Below are positions 38,436-47,056 of a stretch of DNA of 64,000 nucleotides, piece after piece. Under the pieces are notes generated by a model. The model had not been told where the DNA came from and did no database searches. It saw only the letters and a program-made list of their open reading frames with translations. The position numbers and the translations under genes are program-made. The DNA comes from Pelomonas sp. Root1444 (GTDB taxonomy: Bacteria; Pseudomonadota; Gammaproteobacteria; Burkholderiales; Burkholderiaceae_C): positions 157,017-221,016 of the forward strand of contig NZ_LMFP01000011.1 in assembly GCF_001426885.1 (NCBI RefSeq), given 5' to 3'. Position 1 is the stretch's first letter, and every line of letters begins with the position of its first letter.

Positions 38436-40997
38436 ATGGACGTTTCCCGCACCCGCGCGCTGCGCGGCCCGAACATGTGGAGCCGCCACACGGCCATCGA
38501 GGCCGTCGTGCATTGCACCGACGTCGAGCGCTCGCTCGAACGCCTGCCCGGCTTCGAGCCGCGCCTGCGCAAGCTCTTCCCCACCATCGGCGAGCTGCGC
38601 GCCGACGCCTCGCTGGCGCAGGTGCTGGAGCAGGCGACGCTGGCGCTGCAGGCCCAGGCCGGCTGCCCGGTCACGTTCAGCCAGACGCATGTGACGCCCG
38701 AGGCCGGCACCTACCAGCTCGTCATCGAGTACAGCGAGGAAGACGTCGGCCGCCTGGCCTTCGAGCATGCCCTCAAGCTCGTGCTGGCGGCGCAGAGCGG
38801 CGGCGAGTTCGATGCCGATGCGGTGCTGGCCCAGCTGCGCGAGCTGGACGAGGACATCCGCCTCGGCCCCTCCACCGGCTCCATCGTCAACGCGGCCATC
38901 GCCCGCGGCATCCCCTACCGCCGGCTCACACAGGGCAGCCTGGTGCAGTTCGGCTGGGGCGCCAAGCAGCGCCGCATCTGGGCCGCCGAGGTGGACGCGA
39001 CCAGCGCGGTCAGCGAGTCCATCGCGCAGGACAAGGACCTCTGCAAGCGCCTGCTGCAGGCGGCCGGCGTGCCCGTGCCCATCGGCCGCCCGGTCGATTC
39101 GGTGGACGACGCCTGGGCCGTGGCGCAGGAGATCGGCCTGCCCGTCGTCGTCAAGCCGCAGGACGGCAACCAGGGCAAGGGCGTCACCGTCAACGTGACG
39201 ACGCGCGAAGGCATTGCCGCCGCCTACAAGGCCGCCGACGAGATCGGCCAGGTCATGGTCGAGAAGTTCCTGCCCGGCGGCGACTACCGCCTGCTCGTCA
39301 TCGGCGACAAGCTCATCGCTGCGGCCCGCCGCGACCCGCCGCACGTCATCGGCGACGGCACGCACACGGTCAAGCAGCTGGTCGACAAGGTCAACGCCGA
39401 CCCACGCCGCGGTGATGGCCATGCCACGTCGCTGACCAAGATCCGCTTCGACGACATCGCCGTCGCACGGCTCACGCAGCAAGGCCTGACGCCGGAATCC
39501 GTGCCCGAGAAGGGCCAGCGCGTCATCCTGCGCAACAACGCCAACCTGTCCACCGGCGGCACCGCCACCGACGTGACGGACGACGTGCACCCCGAGGTGG
39601 CGGCCCGCGCGATCGCGGCGGCCCAGGTCGTGGGCCTGCATGTCTGCGGTGTCGACATCGTCGCCGAGAGCGTGCTGCGGCCGCTGGAGGAGATCAACGG
39701 CGGCATCGTCGAGGTCAATGCCGCCCCTGGGCTACGCATGCACCTGAGCCCGAGCTATGGCAAGGGCCGCAACGTCGGCGAGGGCATCATCGGCCACCTG
39801 TTCGGCACGGGACCGAAGGCCGAGGACGGCCGCATCCCGGTCGTCGCCGTCACCGGCACGAACGGCAAGACGACGGTCACGCGGCTGATCGCCCACATGT
39901 TCGCCAGCTGCGGCCTGAAGGTCGGCATGACCAACACCGACGGCGTCTACGTCGACGGCCGCCAGATCGACAGCGGCGACTGCTCGGGCCCCCGAAGCGC
40001 GCGCAACGTGCTGATGCATCCCGACGTCGAAGCCGCCGTGCTGGAGACGGCCCGCGGCGGCATCCTGCGCGAGGGCCTGGGCTTCGACCGCTGCCAGGTG
40101 GCCGTCGTCACCAACGTCGGCGCCGGCGACCACCTCGGCATGAACTTCCTGCACACCGCGGAGGACCTGATCCTCGTCAAGCGCGTCATCGTGCAGAACG
40201 TGGCGCCTACCGGCTACGCGGTGCTGAACGCGACCGACCCGCTGACGGCCGGCATGGCCGCCGTCTGCCCCGGCCAGGTCATCTACTTCGCCGCCGACCG
40301 CCACCACCCGCTGATGGCCACGCACCGCGCACAGGGCAAGCGCTGCGTCTACGTCGACGGCGACCAACTCGTCGCCGCGCAAGGCGTGTGGCGCGAGAAC
40401 ATCCCGCTGCGCGACATTCCCATCACCCGCGGCGGCCTGATCGGCTTCCAGGTCGAGAACGCCATGGCGGCCGTGGCCGCCGCCTGGGGTGTGGGGCTGG
40501 ACTGGGACACCATCCGCCGCGGCGTCGGCAGCTTCGCCAACGATGCCGACAACGCGCCAGGCCGCTTCAACGTGATGGACTACCGCGGCGCCACCGTCAT
40601 CGCCGACTACGGCCACAACGGTGACGCGATGAAGGCGCTGGTCGGCGCCGTCGCGGCGCTGCCGGCCAAGACCCGCAGCGTGGTCATCAGCGGCGCCGGC
40701 GACCGCCGCGACGAGGACATCCGCGTGCAGACCGAGATCCTCGGCGGCGCGTTCGACGAGGTCATCCTCTACGAAGACGCCTGCCAGCGCGGCCGTGCGG
40801 CCGGCGAGGTCGTGGCGCTGCTGCGCGCCGGACTGGAAGGCGCCGCGCGCACCAAGCATGTCGAGGAGATCGTCGGCGAGTTCGCCGCCATCGACCGCGC
40901 GCTGGCGCGCCTGCAGCCGGGCGACTTGTGCCTGGTGCTGGTGGACCAGGTGGAAGAGGCGCTGGCCCACCTGGCCAAGCGGATCGCCGAAGGCTGA
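38436..40997 (+). CDS. cphA: Cyanophycin synthetase
   Basis: The 853-aa enzyme makes multi-L-arginyl-poly-L-aspartate from Asp, Arg and ATP without a template. The N domain starts RTRALRGPNMWSRHTAIEAV. ATP-grasp (about 210-460) adds Asp (GLPVVVKPQDGNQGKGVTVN). The Mur-ligase domain (about 465-853) adds Arg and has an intact P-loop GTNGKTT (about 474-480), LETARGGILREGLGFDRC and GDRRDEDI near the end. It follows the paralogue by 13 nt. No cyanophycinase or isoaspartyl dipeptidase gene is present in the window, so breakdown must be encoded elsewhere. Confidence 0.96.
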   Translation: MDVSRTRALRGPNMWSRHTAIEAVVHCTDVERSLERLPGFEPRLRKLFPTIGELRADASLAQVLEQATLALQAQAGCPVTFSQTHVTPEAGTYQLVIEYSEEDVGRLAFEHALKLVLAAQSGGEFDADAVLAQLRELDEDIRLGPSTGSIVNAAIARGIPYRRLTQGSLVQFGWGAKQRRIWAAEVDATSAVSESIAQDKDLCKRLLQAAGVPVPIGRPVDSVDDAWAVAQEIGLPVVVKPQDGNQGKGVTVNVTTREGIAAAYKAADEIGQVMVEKFLPGGDYRLLVIGDKLIAAARRDPPHVIGDGTHTVKQLVDKVNADPRRGDGHATSLTKIRFDDIAVARLTQQGLTPESVPEKGQRVILRNNANLSTGGTATDVTDDVHPEVAARAIAAAQVVGLHVCGVDIVAESVLRPLEEINGGIVEVNAAPGLRMHLSPSYGKGRNVGEGIIGHLFGTGPKAEDGRIPVVAVTGTNGKTTVTRLIAHMFASCGLKVGMTNTDGVYVDGRQIDSGDCSGPRSARNVLMHPDVEAAVLETARGGILREGLGFDRCQVAVVTNVGAGDHLGMNFLHTAEDLILVKRVIVQNVAPTGYAVLNATDPLTAGMAAVCPGQVIYFAADRHHPLMATHRAQGKRCVYVDGDQLVAAQGVWRENIPLRDIPITRGGLIGFQVENAMAAVAAAWGVGLDWDTIRRGVGSFANDADNAPGRFNVMDYRGATVIADYGHNGDAMKALVGAVAALPAKTRSVVISGAGDRRDEDIRVQTEILGGAFDEVILYEDACQRGRAAGEVVALLRAGLEGAARTKHVEEIVGEFAAIDRALARLQPGDLCLVLVDQVEEALAHLAKRIAEG

Positions 40998-40999
40998 GG

Positions 41000-42007
41000 G
41001 TGAGCCGCCCGCCGCACCACCGCGATGGCGGCTTCCAGAACAACCACGGCGACTTCGAGCCCAAGTCGCTGGCCGACTTGCTGCGCTGGCGCTGGAACGC
41101 CGCGCGCCAGGGGCTGCCGCCCCGGCCGCAGATCCCGACGCCGACACAGCCAGCCGACCTCGGCTTCATCCGCGCCAACACGGGTACGGTCCAGCAGCCG
41201 GCCGTCACCTGGATCGGCCACGCGACCGTGCTCGCCCAGCTCGGCGGCCTGAACCTGCTGACCGACCCCATCTTCTCGGAGCGCGCCTCGCCGCTGTCCT
41301 TCGCGGGCCCGAAGCGCGCGCAGCCACCCGGCGTGGCCCTGGCCGAGCTGCCGCACATCGACGCCGTGCTCGTCTCGCACAACCACTACGACCACCTCGA
41401 CCTCGCCTCTTGCCGCGCGCTGGCGGCCCAGGCCGGCGGCAGTCCGCTGTTCATCGTGCCGCTGGGGCTCAAGGCCTGGTTCCAGGCCCGCGGCATGGCG
41501 CGCGTCGCCGAGCTGGACTGGTGGCAGGGCGAACGCCTGGGCGGCGCCGACATCGTCCTCGTCCCAGCCCAGCACTGGTCGGCCCGCGGTCTGAACGACC
41601 GCATGAAGACGCTGTGGGGCGGCTTCGCCGTGTTCGCGCCGGACTGCCAGCTGTTCTTCGCCGGCGACACCGGCTACTCGCGCGACTTTGCCGACATCCG
41701 CGCGCGCTTTGCCGAACGGCAGCAGGACGGCGGCTTCGACATCGCGCTGATTCCCATCGGCGCCTACGAGCCGCGCTGGTTCATGCAGGACCAGCACGTC
41801 AACGTGGAAGAGGCGCTGAAGATCCACGCCGACCTGGGCGCCAAGGCGTCGCTGGGCGTGCACTGGGGCAGCTTCGAGCTGACCGACGAGGCGCTGGACG
41901 AACCGCCGCGCCAGCTGCAGCGCCAGCGCGCCGAACTGGGCCTGCCGGAAGAAGCCTTCTTCACGCTGGCCATCGGCGCGACGCGGCGCCTGCCGCGCCG
42001 CCGCTAG
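41000..42007 (+). CDS. MBL-fold metal-dependent hydrolase (NAPE-PLD/UlaG-like)
   Basis: The 335-aa protein has the metallo-beta-lactamase motif HxHxDH in VLVSHNHYDHLDLASC (about 127-142) and GDTGYSRDF with the bridging Asp. A distal His lies in GVHWGSFELTDEALDEP. The N-terminal region FQNNHGDFEPKSLADLLRWR and the WIGHATVLAQLGGLNLLTDP, IFSERASPLSF segment match bacterial NAPE-phospholipase-D-like proteins. I take GTG 41000 behind an AGGCTGAGG site, 2 nt after the cphA stop; the longer upstream reading is cphA overlap. Substrate is unknown. Confidence 0.87.
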   Translation: MSRPPHHRDGGFQNNHGDFEPKSLADLLRWRWNAARQGLPPRPQIPTPTQPADLGFIRANTGTVQQPAVTWIGHATVLAQLGGLNLLTDPIFSERASPLSFAGPKRAQPPGVALAELPHIDAVLVSHNHYDHLDLASCRALAAQAGGSPLFIVPLGLKAWFQARGMARVAELDWWQGERLGGADIVLVPAQHWSARGLNDRMKTLWGGFAVFAPDCQLFFAGDTGYSRDFADIRARFAERQQDGGFDIALIPIGAYEPRWFMQDQHVNVEEALKIHADLGAKASLGVHWGSFELTDEALDEPPRQLQRQRAELGLPEEAFFTLAIGATRRLPRRR

Positions 42008-42050
42008 CCCGCACGGCGGCGCAGGCACCATTCTTGCCAAGCCGCCAGCC

Positions 42051-43304
42051 ATGAAGAAGCCCACCGACTACCTGCGCCAGCTCGGCCCCGGCCTCATCAC
42101 CGGCGCGGCGGACGACGACCCCAGCGGCATCGCCACCTATTCGCAAGCCGGCGCGCAGTTCGGCTTCGGCATGTTGTGGAGCCTCGTCTTCACGCTGCCG
42201 CTGATGACGGCCATCCAGATCGTCAGCGCCCGCATCGGCTACGTCTCCGGCCGCGGCCTGGCCGCCAACATGAAGAAGACCTTCCCACGGCCGGTGCTGA
42301 TCGTCCTGGTGGGTCTGCTGTTGCTGGCCAACATGCTCAACATCGCCGCCGACATCGCCGCCATGGGCGCCGCACTGCACCTGTTGCTGGGCGGCCCGAC
42401 GCAGCTGTATGCGCTCGGCTTCGGCATCGTCAGCGTCATCATGCAGGTCTTCCTGGCCTACGAGAGCTATGTGCGCTGGCTGAAATGGCTGACGCTCGCG
42501 CTGCTGGCGTACGTGGGCGTCGTCGCGGTCATCGGCCTGGACTGGGGGGAGGTGCTGGCGCGCACGCTGCACCCCAAGCTGACCTGGAACCGCGACACGC
42601 TGCTGATGCTGGTGGCCCTGCTGGGCACGACGATCAGCCCTTACCTCTTCTTCTGGCAGGCCAGCCAGGAGGTCGAGGACCGCCACGCCACCAACGGCGG
42701 CCGCCACCACCTCAGCCCCGCCGAGGTGCGCGAGCACCTGCGCCACATCAAGCTGGACACGCACATCGGCATGGGCTTCTCCAACTTCATCGCCTTCTGC
42801 ATCATGCTGTCCACGGCCGCGACGCTGCACCGCATCGGCGTGCACGACATCGAGACGTCGGCGCAGGCCGTCGAGGCGCTGCGGCCGGTGGCCGGTGACC
42901 ATGCGGCGCTGCTGTTCAGCCTGGGCATCATCGGCACCGGCCTGCTCGCGGTGCCGGTGCTGGCCGGCTCGGCGGCCTATGCAGTATCTGAAGTGGCGGG
43001 CTGGCGCTCCAGCCTCAGCCTCAAGCTGGAGAAGGGCCAAGGCCGCGGCTTCTATGCCGTCATCGCGGTCGCGACGCTGGGCGGCGTGGCGCTGTGCTTC
43101 GCGCCGGTGGACCCGGTCAAGCAGCTGTTCTGGGCGGCCGTCTTCAACGGCATCACGGCCGTGCCCATCATGGCCGCGATGATGGTGCTGGCCACGCGGC
43201 CCGCCGTCATGGGCCCGCACGTCATCGGTACCAAGCTGCGCCTGCTCGGCTGGGCCGCCACGGCGGTCATGGCGACCGCGGTGCTGGCCCTGGCCTGGGC
43301 CTGA
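42051..43304 (+). CDS. NRAMP-like divalent metal transporter with non-canonical metal site
   Basis: The 417-aa inner-membrane protein has about 11 TM helices in the NRAMP/LeuT arrangement. The first helix reads GPGLITGAADDDPSGIATYS, where classical Mn/Fe NRAMPs have DPGN. Helix 6 reads LGTTISPYLFFWQASQEVED in place of the MPH metal-binding motif. Such changes are known in NRAMP-related proteins that prefer other ions, for example Mg2+. A cytoplasmic loop is His-rich (EDRHATNGGRHHLSPAEVRE). It is followed 12 nt later by the convergent pyruvate kinase gene. Confidence 0.87.
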   Translation: MKKPTDYLRQLGPGLITGAADDDPSGIATYSQAGAQFGFGMLWSLVFTLPLMTAIQIVSARIGYVSGRGLAANMKKTFPRPVLIVLVGLLLLANMLNIAADIAAMGAALHLLLGGPTQLYALGFGIVSVIMQVFLAYESYVRWLKWLTLALLAYVGVVAVIGLDWGEVLARTLHPKLTWNRDTLLMLVALLGTTISPYLFFWQASQEVEDRHATNGGRHHLSPAEVREHLRHIKLDTHIGMGFSNFIAFCIMLSTAATLHRIGVHDIETSAQAVEALRPVAGDHAALLFSLGIIGTGLLAVPVLAGSAAYAVSEVAGWRSSLSLKLEKGQGRGFYAVIAVATLGGVALCFAPVDPVKQLFWAAVFNGITAVPIMAAMMVLATRPAVMGPHVIGTKLRLLGWAATAVMATAVLALAWA

Positions 43305-43316
43305 GAGCAGAGGCGG

Positions 43317-44747
43317 TCAGCCGACGCGGCAGACCTTGAGCATGTTGGTGCCGCCCGGGTAGCCCATGGGCTCGCCGCAGGTGATGGCATAGGTGTCGCC
43401 CGGCATCAGCACGCCGCGCTCGACGAGGATCTTCTCGGCCGCGGCCAGCGCCGTGTCGCGATCGCTGAAGGTGGGCATCAGCAGCGGCGTGACGTTGCGG
43501 TACAGCGCCATCTTGCGCTGGCTGACCGGCTGGGTCGTCAGGCCGAAGATGGGCACCTGGATGCGGTGGCGGCTCATCCACAGCGCCGTCGAGCCCGACT
43601 CGGTCAGCGCCAGGATGGCCTTGCAGCCGAGGTGGTGCGCAGTGAACAGCGCGCCCATGGCGATGGACTGGTCGATGCGGCCGAACTGGCGGCCGGCGAA
43701 GTCGGTGTCCAGCGTGACGAACTCGGCGCGCTCGGCCTCCAGCGCGATGTTGGCCATCTGCTCGACGGTCTCGATCGGATAGCGGCCGGCGGCCGTTTCG
43801 GCGGACAGCATGACGGCGTCGGTGCCGTCCAGCACGGCGTTGGCCACATCGCTGACCTCGGCGCGCGTGGGCACCGGGTTGACGATCATGGACTCCATCA
43901 TCTGCGTGGCCGTGATGGACACCTTGTCCAGCTCGCGGGCCATCTTGATCATGCGTTTCTGCAGCGCCGGCACGGCGGCGTTGCCCACCTCGACGGCCAG
44001 GTCGCCGCGCGCGACCATGATGCCGTCGCTGGCCTTCAGGATGGCTTCGAGGTGGGGGATGGCCTCGTAGCGCTCGATCTTGGCGATCATCGCGGGCTTG
44101 TGGCGGTAGGGCTCGCCGGCGACGTTGGCCAGTTGCCGCGCCATCTCCATGTCGGTCGCGTTCTTCGGGAAGCTCACCGCCAGGTACTCGCACTGGAAGG
44201 ACATCGCGGTCTTGATGTCCTCCATGTCCTTGCCCGTCAGCGCCGGCGCCGTCAGGCCGCCGCCCTGCTTGTTGATGCCCTTGTTGTTGGACAGCTCGCC
44301 GCCGAGCTTCACCGTCGTGTGGACCTGCGCGCCGCGCACATGGTCGACGGTCAGCACCAGCAGGCCGTCGTTGAGCAGCAGCGTGTCGCCGGGCTTCACG
44401 TCGCGCGGCAGTTCCTTGTAGTCGAGGCTCGCGATGTCCTGGTTGCCGAGCTCGGTGCGGTCGGCGTCGAGGATGAACTTGGCGCCGGGAACGAGTTCGA
44501 TCTTGTTGTTCTCGAACTTGCCGACGCGGATCTTGGGACCCTGCAGGTCCGCCATGATGGCCACCGACTTGCCGACGCGCTCGGCCGCGGCGCGGACCAT
44601 GTCGGCGCGGGCTATGTGGTCCTGCGCCTTGCCGTGTGAGAAGTTCAGCCGCACGACATCGACGCCGGTGCGGATCATCTTCTCCAGGATCTCGGGCGTG
44701 TTGGATGCAGGGCCGAGGGTGGCGACGATCTTGGTGGCGCGGGTCAT
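43317..44747 (-). CDS. pyk: Pyruvate kinase
   Basis: The 476-aa glycolytic enzyme converts phosphoenolpyruvate and ADP to pyruvate and ATP. RATKIVATLGPASNTPEIL, VVRLNFSHGKAQDH and IMADLQGPKIRVGKFE carry substrate and metal ligands. MIAKIERYEAIPHLEAIL has the catalytic Lys, and GIMVARGDLAVEVG and SITATQMMESMIVNPVPTRA complete the signature. A C-terminal allosteric domain is present (ESGSTALWMSRHRIQVPIFG). ATG 44747 (MTRATKI) is chosen over an upstream in-frame ATG. The pyk product lies in the same pathway as pfp and pgk, encoded elsewhere in the window. Confidence 0.96.
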   Translation of the reverse strand: MTRATKIVATLGPASNTPEILEKMIRTGVDVVRLNFSHGKAQDHIARADMVRAAAERVGKSVAIMADLQGPKIRVGKFENNKIELVPGAKFILDADRTELGNQDIASLDYKELPRDVKPGDTLLLNDGLLVLTVDHVRGAQVHTTVKLGGELSNNKGINKQGGGLTAPALTGKDMEDIKTAMSFQCEYLAVSFPKNATDMEMARQLANVAGEPYRHKPAMIAKIERYEAIPHLEAILKASDGIMVARGDLAVEVGNAAVPALQKRMIKMARELDKVSITATQMMESMIVNPVPTRAEVSDVANAVLDGTDAVMLSAETAAGRYPIETVEQMANIALEAERAEFVTLDTDFAGRQFGRIDQSIAMGALFTAHHLGCKAILALTESGSTALWMSRHRIQVPIFGLTTQPVSQRKMALYRNVTPLLMPTFSDRDTALAAAEKILVERGVLMPGDTYAITCGEPMGYPGGTNMLKVCRVG

Positions 44748-44829
44748 GGCTTGTCTCAACTGTTCTGGGGGCGCGGAATTATGGTCCGCCACGGCCCATC
44801 GAAGTTTCGCCACGTTTCAGTGCGCGCGG

Positions 44830-45309
44830 CTACAGCGCCTTCTCCAAGAAAACACTCAGCGGGTCGAGCGCGTAGTCGCCGAAGGGCGGGCGCTCGACAT
44901 AGCCCAGGCGCCGGTACAGGCCCAGCGCCTCGGGCTGGTGGATGCCGGTCTCCAGCCGCGCCAGCATCACGCCGCGCTCGCGCAGCCCGGCCTCCAACTG
45001 CGCCATCAGCTGCTTGGCGACGCCGCGGCCACGCGCGCTGTCGAGCACGAAGAGCCGCTTGATCTCCCCATAGGCCGGCTCGCCAGCAGGTGCGTGGCAC
45101 TTGACCCCGCCGCAGCCCACGAGCTGCTCGCCCAGCCACAGCCCCCAGAACTCGCCGTTAGGCGGGCGCAGCCCGTCGGCCGGCTCGAAGTGGTTGCTCT
45201 CGCTCGGGTACAGGGCAGTCATCAGCGCCTCGGACCGGGCGATCAGCGCCTCGGCGTCGGGCTGGCCGGGGTCGAGGGGTGCGAGGCGGGTGGGCAGTTC
45301 TGGGCTCAT
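44830..45309 (-). CDS. GNAT-family N-acetyltransferase
   Basis: The 159-aa protein has a good acetyl-CoA loop, KRLFVLDSARGRGVAKQLMA (about 88-107), followed by RLETGIHQPEALGLYRRLGY. The N-terminal part (LYPSESNHFEPADGLRPPNG) resembles the PA2271-type subgroup of small GNATs. It lies upstream of pyk and downstream of the XRE-cupin gene on the same strand, with 16 nt to the latter, so co-transcription with the regulator is likely. Substrate is unknown. Confidence 0.87.
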   Translation of the reverse strand: MSPELPTRLAPLDPGQPDAEALIARSEALMTALYPSESNHFEPADGLRPPNGEFWGLWLGEQLVGCGGVKCHAPAGEPAYGEIKRLFVLDSARGRGVAKQLMAQLEAGLRERGVMLARLETGIHQPEALGLYRRLGYVERPPFGDYALDPLSVFLEKAL

Positions 45310-45325
45310 CGAGGTTAGCGGGCGG

Positions 45326-45919
45326 TTACAGGCTGGGCACCGTCATCGCGAGCAGATAGCGCGCGGGCTGGGAGCCTGGGTTGGCAAAAACGCTGCGGCC
45401 GAGCACGCGGAAACTGATCGAGTCGCCCGCCATCAGCGCGAAGAGCTGGCCTTGCAGCGTCAGGCTGACGGTGCCCTCAAGCAGGCACAGGTGGTGTTCC
45501 AGCCGCGCGACGGTCGGTTCGTCATAGGCCAGCTCGGCGCCGGGCGCCAGAACCGCCTCGATGACCTCGGTGGCAAAGCCGGCCAGCGGCGGGCAGCACA
45601 TGCGACGCTCGAAGCCGCTCTGCTGGTCGTGCCAGCGCGGCTGGTCGGCGGCGCGCAACAGCCGCACGGGCAGCGCCTCGGCGTCGGCCAGCAGCCGGCT
45701 GAGCGGCAGCCCATGGGCGCGGGCCAGGCGCGACAGCAGCGTCGCCGTGGGACTGGTCTCGGCGCGCTCCAGCCGCGACAACGTCGCGCGGCTCACGCCG
45801 CTGCGCGTGGCCAGTTCGTCCAGCGACCAGCCGGCCGCCAGGCGCAGCGCGGCCAAGCGCTCGGCCAGCTGGCGCTCGAACCGGCCGTCGTCGCTCGAAT
45901 TTGAGAATTCTTCTCTCAT
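45326..45919 (-). CDS. XRE-family regulator with C-terminal cupin domain
   Basis: The 197-aa protein combines a helix-turn-helix domain (about 17-75; RLAALRLAAGWSLDELATRS, then GVSRATLSRLERAETSPTAT) with a small cupin domain (about 105-195; EAVLAPGAELAYDEPTVARL, then EHHLCLLEGTVSLTLQGQLF). This layout is typical of regulators that sense a small molecule such as an amino acid. It is divergent from an EamA exporter gene, its likely target. A GAGAA-TTC-TTCTC inverted repeat overlaps the start codon region and may be an operator. Confidence 0.9.
   Translation of the reverse strand: MREEFSNSSDDGRFERQLAERLAALRLAAGWSLDELATRSGVSRATLSRLERAETSPTATLLSRLARAHGLPLSRLLADAEALPVRLLRAADQPRWHDQQSGFERRMCCPPLAGFATEVIEAVLAPGAELAYDEPTVARLEHHLCLLEGTVSLTLQGQLFALMAGDSISFRVLGRSVFANPGSQPARYLLAMTVPSL
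45903..45915. promoter_or_regulatory. Inverted repeat GAGAA-TTC-TTCTC between regulator and exporter
   Basis: A perfect 5-bp repeat with a 3-nt spacer lies at the 5' end of the XRE-cupin gene, 13 nt before the exporter's first ATG. The position suits autoregulation and exporter control. Regulator binding is inferred. Confidence 0.35.
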
Positions 45920-45927
45920 ACGGGAAT

Positions 45928-46857
45928 ATGCTAGCCGATATGAAGGACCCCGCCACCGCCCCGTTGCTGGCCGCCCTGGCCGTCGTGCTGACCTGGGGCT
46001 TGAACTTCCCGTTGCAGAAGGCGCTGTTCGTCGAGGTCGGGCCGCTCGCCTTCCTGGGGCTGCGCTACCTGCTCGTGCCGTTCTGCGCGGTCGCCCTGCT
46101 GTGCTGGCGCTTTGGCAGCCGCTGGCCGCGGCTGGACCGCGGCGAGGTCTGGCCCTTGATCCGCCTGACGCTGATCGGCCAGGGCCTGCATCTGCTGCTC
46201 TCGGCCTACGGGGTGGACGGCTCCACCGCCTTCAGCGCCAGCGTGCTGCTGGCATGCGGCCCCGTGTTCACGCTGCTGATCCTGCGCCTGAGCGGCGTGG
46301 AGAGGCTGTCAAACGGCCAGGTCGCCGGCGTCGCCACAGCGGCGACCGGCGCACTGCTGTTCACGTCGGACAAGCTGCTCGCGGCCGACTGGCATGCCGG
46401 GCTGGGCGACCTGACGCTGCTGGCCGCCGCTGCGTTGTTCAGCTATTACACCGTGGCGGCCAAGCCGCTGATCCAGCATCACGGCGGCGTGACGGTGCTG
46501 GGCTATGGCAGCCTGGTCTGCACGCTGCCGATGCTGCTGTGGTGCGCGCCCGCACTGGCCGCGCTGGACTGGCGCGCCCAGCCCGGCTGGGTCTGGGCCG
46601 GCACCGCCTGGCAGGTCGCCGGCGGCGGCTTCATCGGCTGGCTGGCCTGGGGCTGGGCCAACGAGGCACGCGGCGTGGCCCGCACCGCGCCGCTGATCTA
46701 CCTGATGCCGCTGGTCGCCGGCACCGCCGCCTGGCTTTGGGGTGGCGAGCAGTTCAGCGCCCACAAGCTGCTGGGCGCCGGCGTCATCCTGGCCGGCGTG
46801 GCGCTGGCGCAGTTCAGTCCAGGCAACAGCGCCCCTCGCCCAGTCTCGCGTCGCTGA
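45928..46857 (+). CDS. EamA/DMT-family membrane exporter
   Basis: The roughly 309-aa protein has ten predicted TM helices in two EamA repeats: ALAVVLTWGLNFPLQKALFV starts the first, and GDLTLLAAAALFSYYTVAAK the second. GGGFIGWLAWGWANEARGVA is typical of the C-terminal repeat. Members export amino acids or metabolites. ATG 45928 or 45940 could be the start. The C-terminal codons (APRPVSRR and the stop) are read from a repeat element that has another copy near 50.9 kb, so the native tail may have been replaced. Control by the divergent XRE-cupin regulator is likely. Confidence 0.9.
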   Translation: MLADMKDPATAPLLAALAVVLTWGLNFPLQKALFVEVGPLAFLGLRYLLVPFCAVALLCWRFGSRWPRLDRGEVWPLIRLTLIGQGLHLLLSAYGVDGSTAFSASVLLACGPVFTLLILRLSGVERLSNGQVAGVATAATGALLFTSDKLLAADWHAGLGDLTLLAAAALFSYYTVAAKPLIQHHGGVTVLGYGSLVCTLPMLLWCAPALAALDWRAQPGWVWAGTAWQVAGGGFIGWLAWGWANEARGVARTAPLIYLMPLVAGTAAWLWGGEQFSAHKLLGAGVILAGVALAQFSPGNSAPRPVSRR

Positions 46858-46920
46858 ACGCGAGCGAGGCTGGTCGGTCCCCCGAGGGGACGAAGCCGCT
46901 GGCGGCATTGAGCCGCCAGC
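46831..46920 (+). repeat. Gene-end hairpin repeat, copy 1
   Basis: This 90-bp segment aligns without gaps to 50908-50819 (minus strand) with 69 identities by hand count. Shared parts are GCCCCTCGCCC, CGCTGAACGCG, a TCCCC...GGGGAC block and a hairpin with a 5-nt loop. In this copy it supplies the last codons and stop of the EamA gene. Spacings between blocks (10 and 15 nt) are identical in both copies. Confidence 0.7.
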
Positions 46921-46924
46921 GGCT
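46894..46924. repeat. Perfect 13-bp stem hairpin
   Basis: Arms AGCCGCTGGCGGC and GCCGCCAGCGGCT enclose the loop ATTGA. It is the hairpin part of repeat copy 1. Confidence 0.75.
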
Positions 46925-46957
46925 CCTGACGGGCCGGCTTGGCGAACTGGAGTCGGA

Positions 46958-46985
46958 CACAAGCAGTCCCTGCGGACTGCTTGTG
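46958..46985. repeat. Perfect 12-bp stem hairpin
   Basis: Arms CACAAGCAGTCC and GGACTGCTTGTG enclose the loop CTGC. It is not followed by a T-tract on either strand. Confidence 0.75.
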
Positions 46986-46995
46986 CCTACGGAAG

Positions 46996-47018
46996 GCCAT
47001 GAGCCTCTGGCTCATGGC
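46996..47018. repeat. Perfect 10-bp stem hairpin
   Basis: Arms GCCATGAGCC and GGCTCATGGC enclose the loop TCT. It lies 38 nt from the malic enzyme stop codon and may serve as its terminator on the minus strand. Confidence 0.7.
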
Positions 47019-47056
47019 AGGCCCGGCGCTCGGCCCGGACAACACGCGAGCCTCGG

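Larger units (their letters stand above)
46858..47056. other. Hairpin-rich intergenic region between exporter and malic enzyme genes
   Basis: The 199 bp between two converging genes contains three perfect hairpins one after another: 46894-46924 (13-bp stem), 46958-46985 (12-bp stem) and 46996-47018 (10-bp stem). No open frame or T-tract explains them. The first belongs to the repeat element. Confidence 0.6.
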
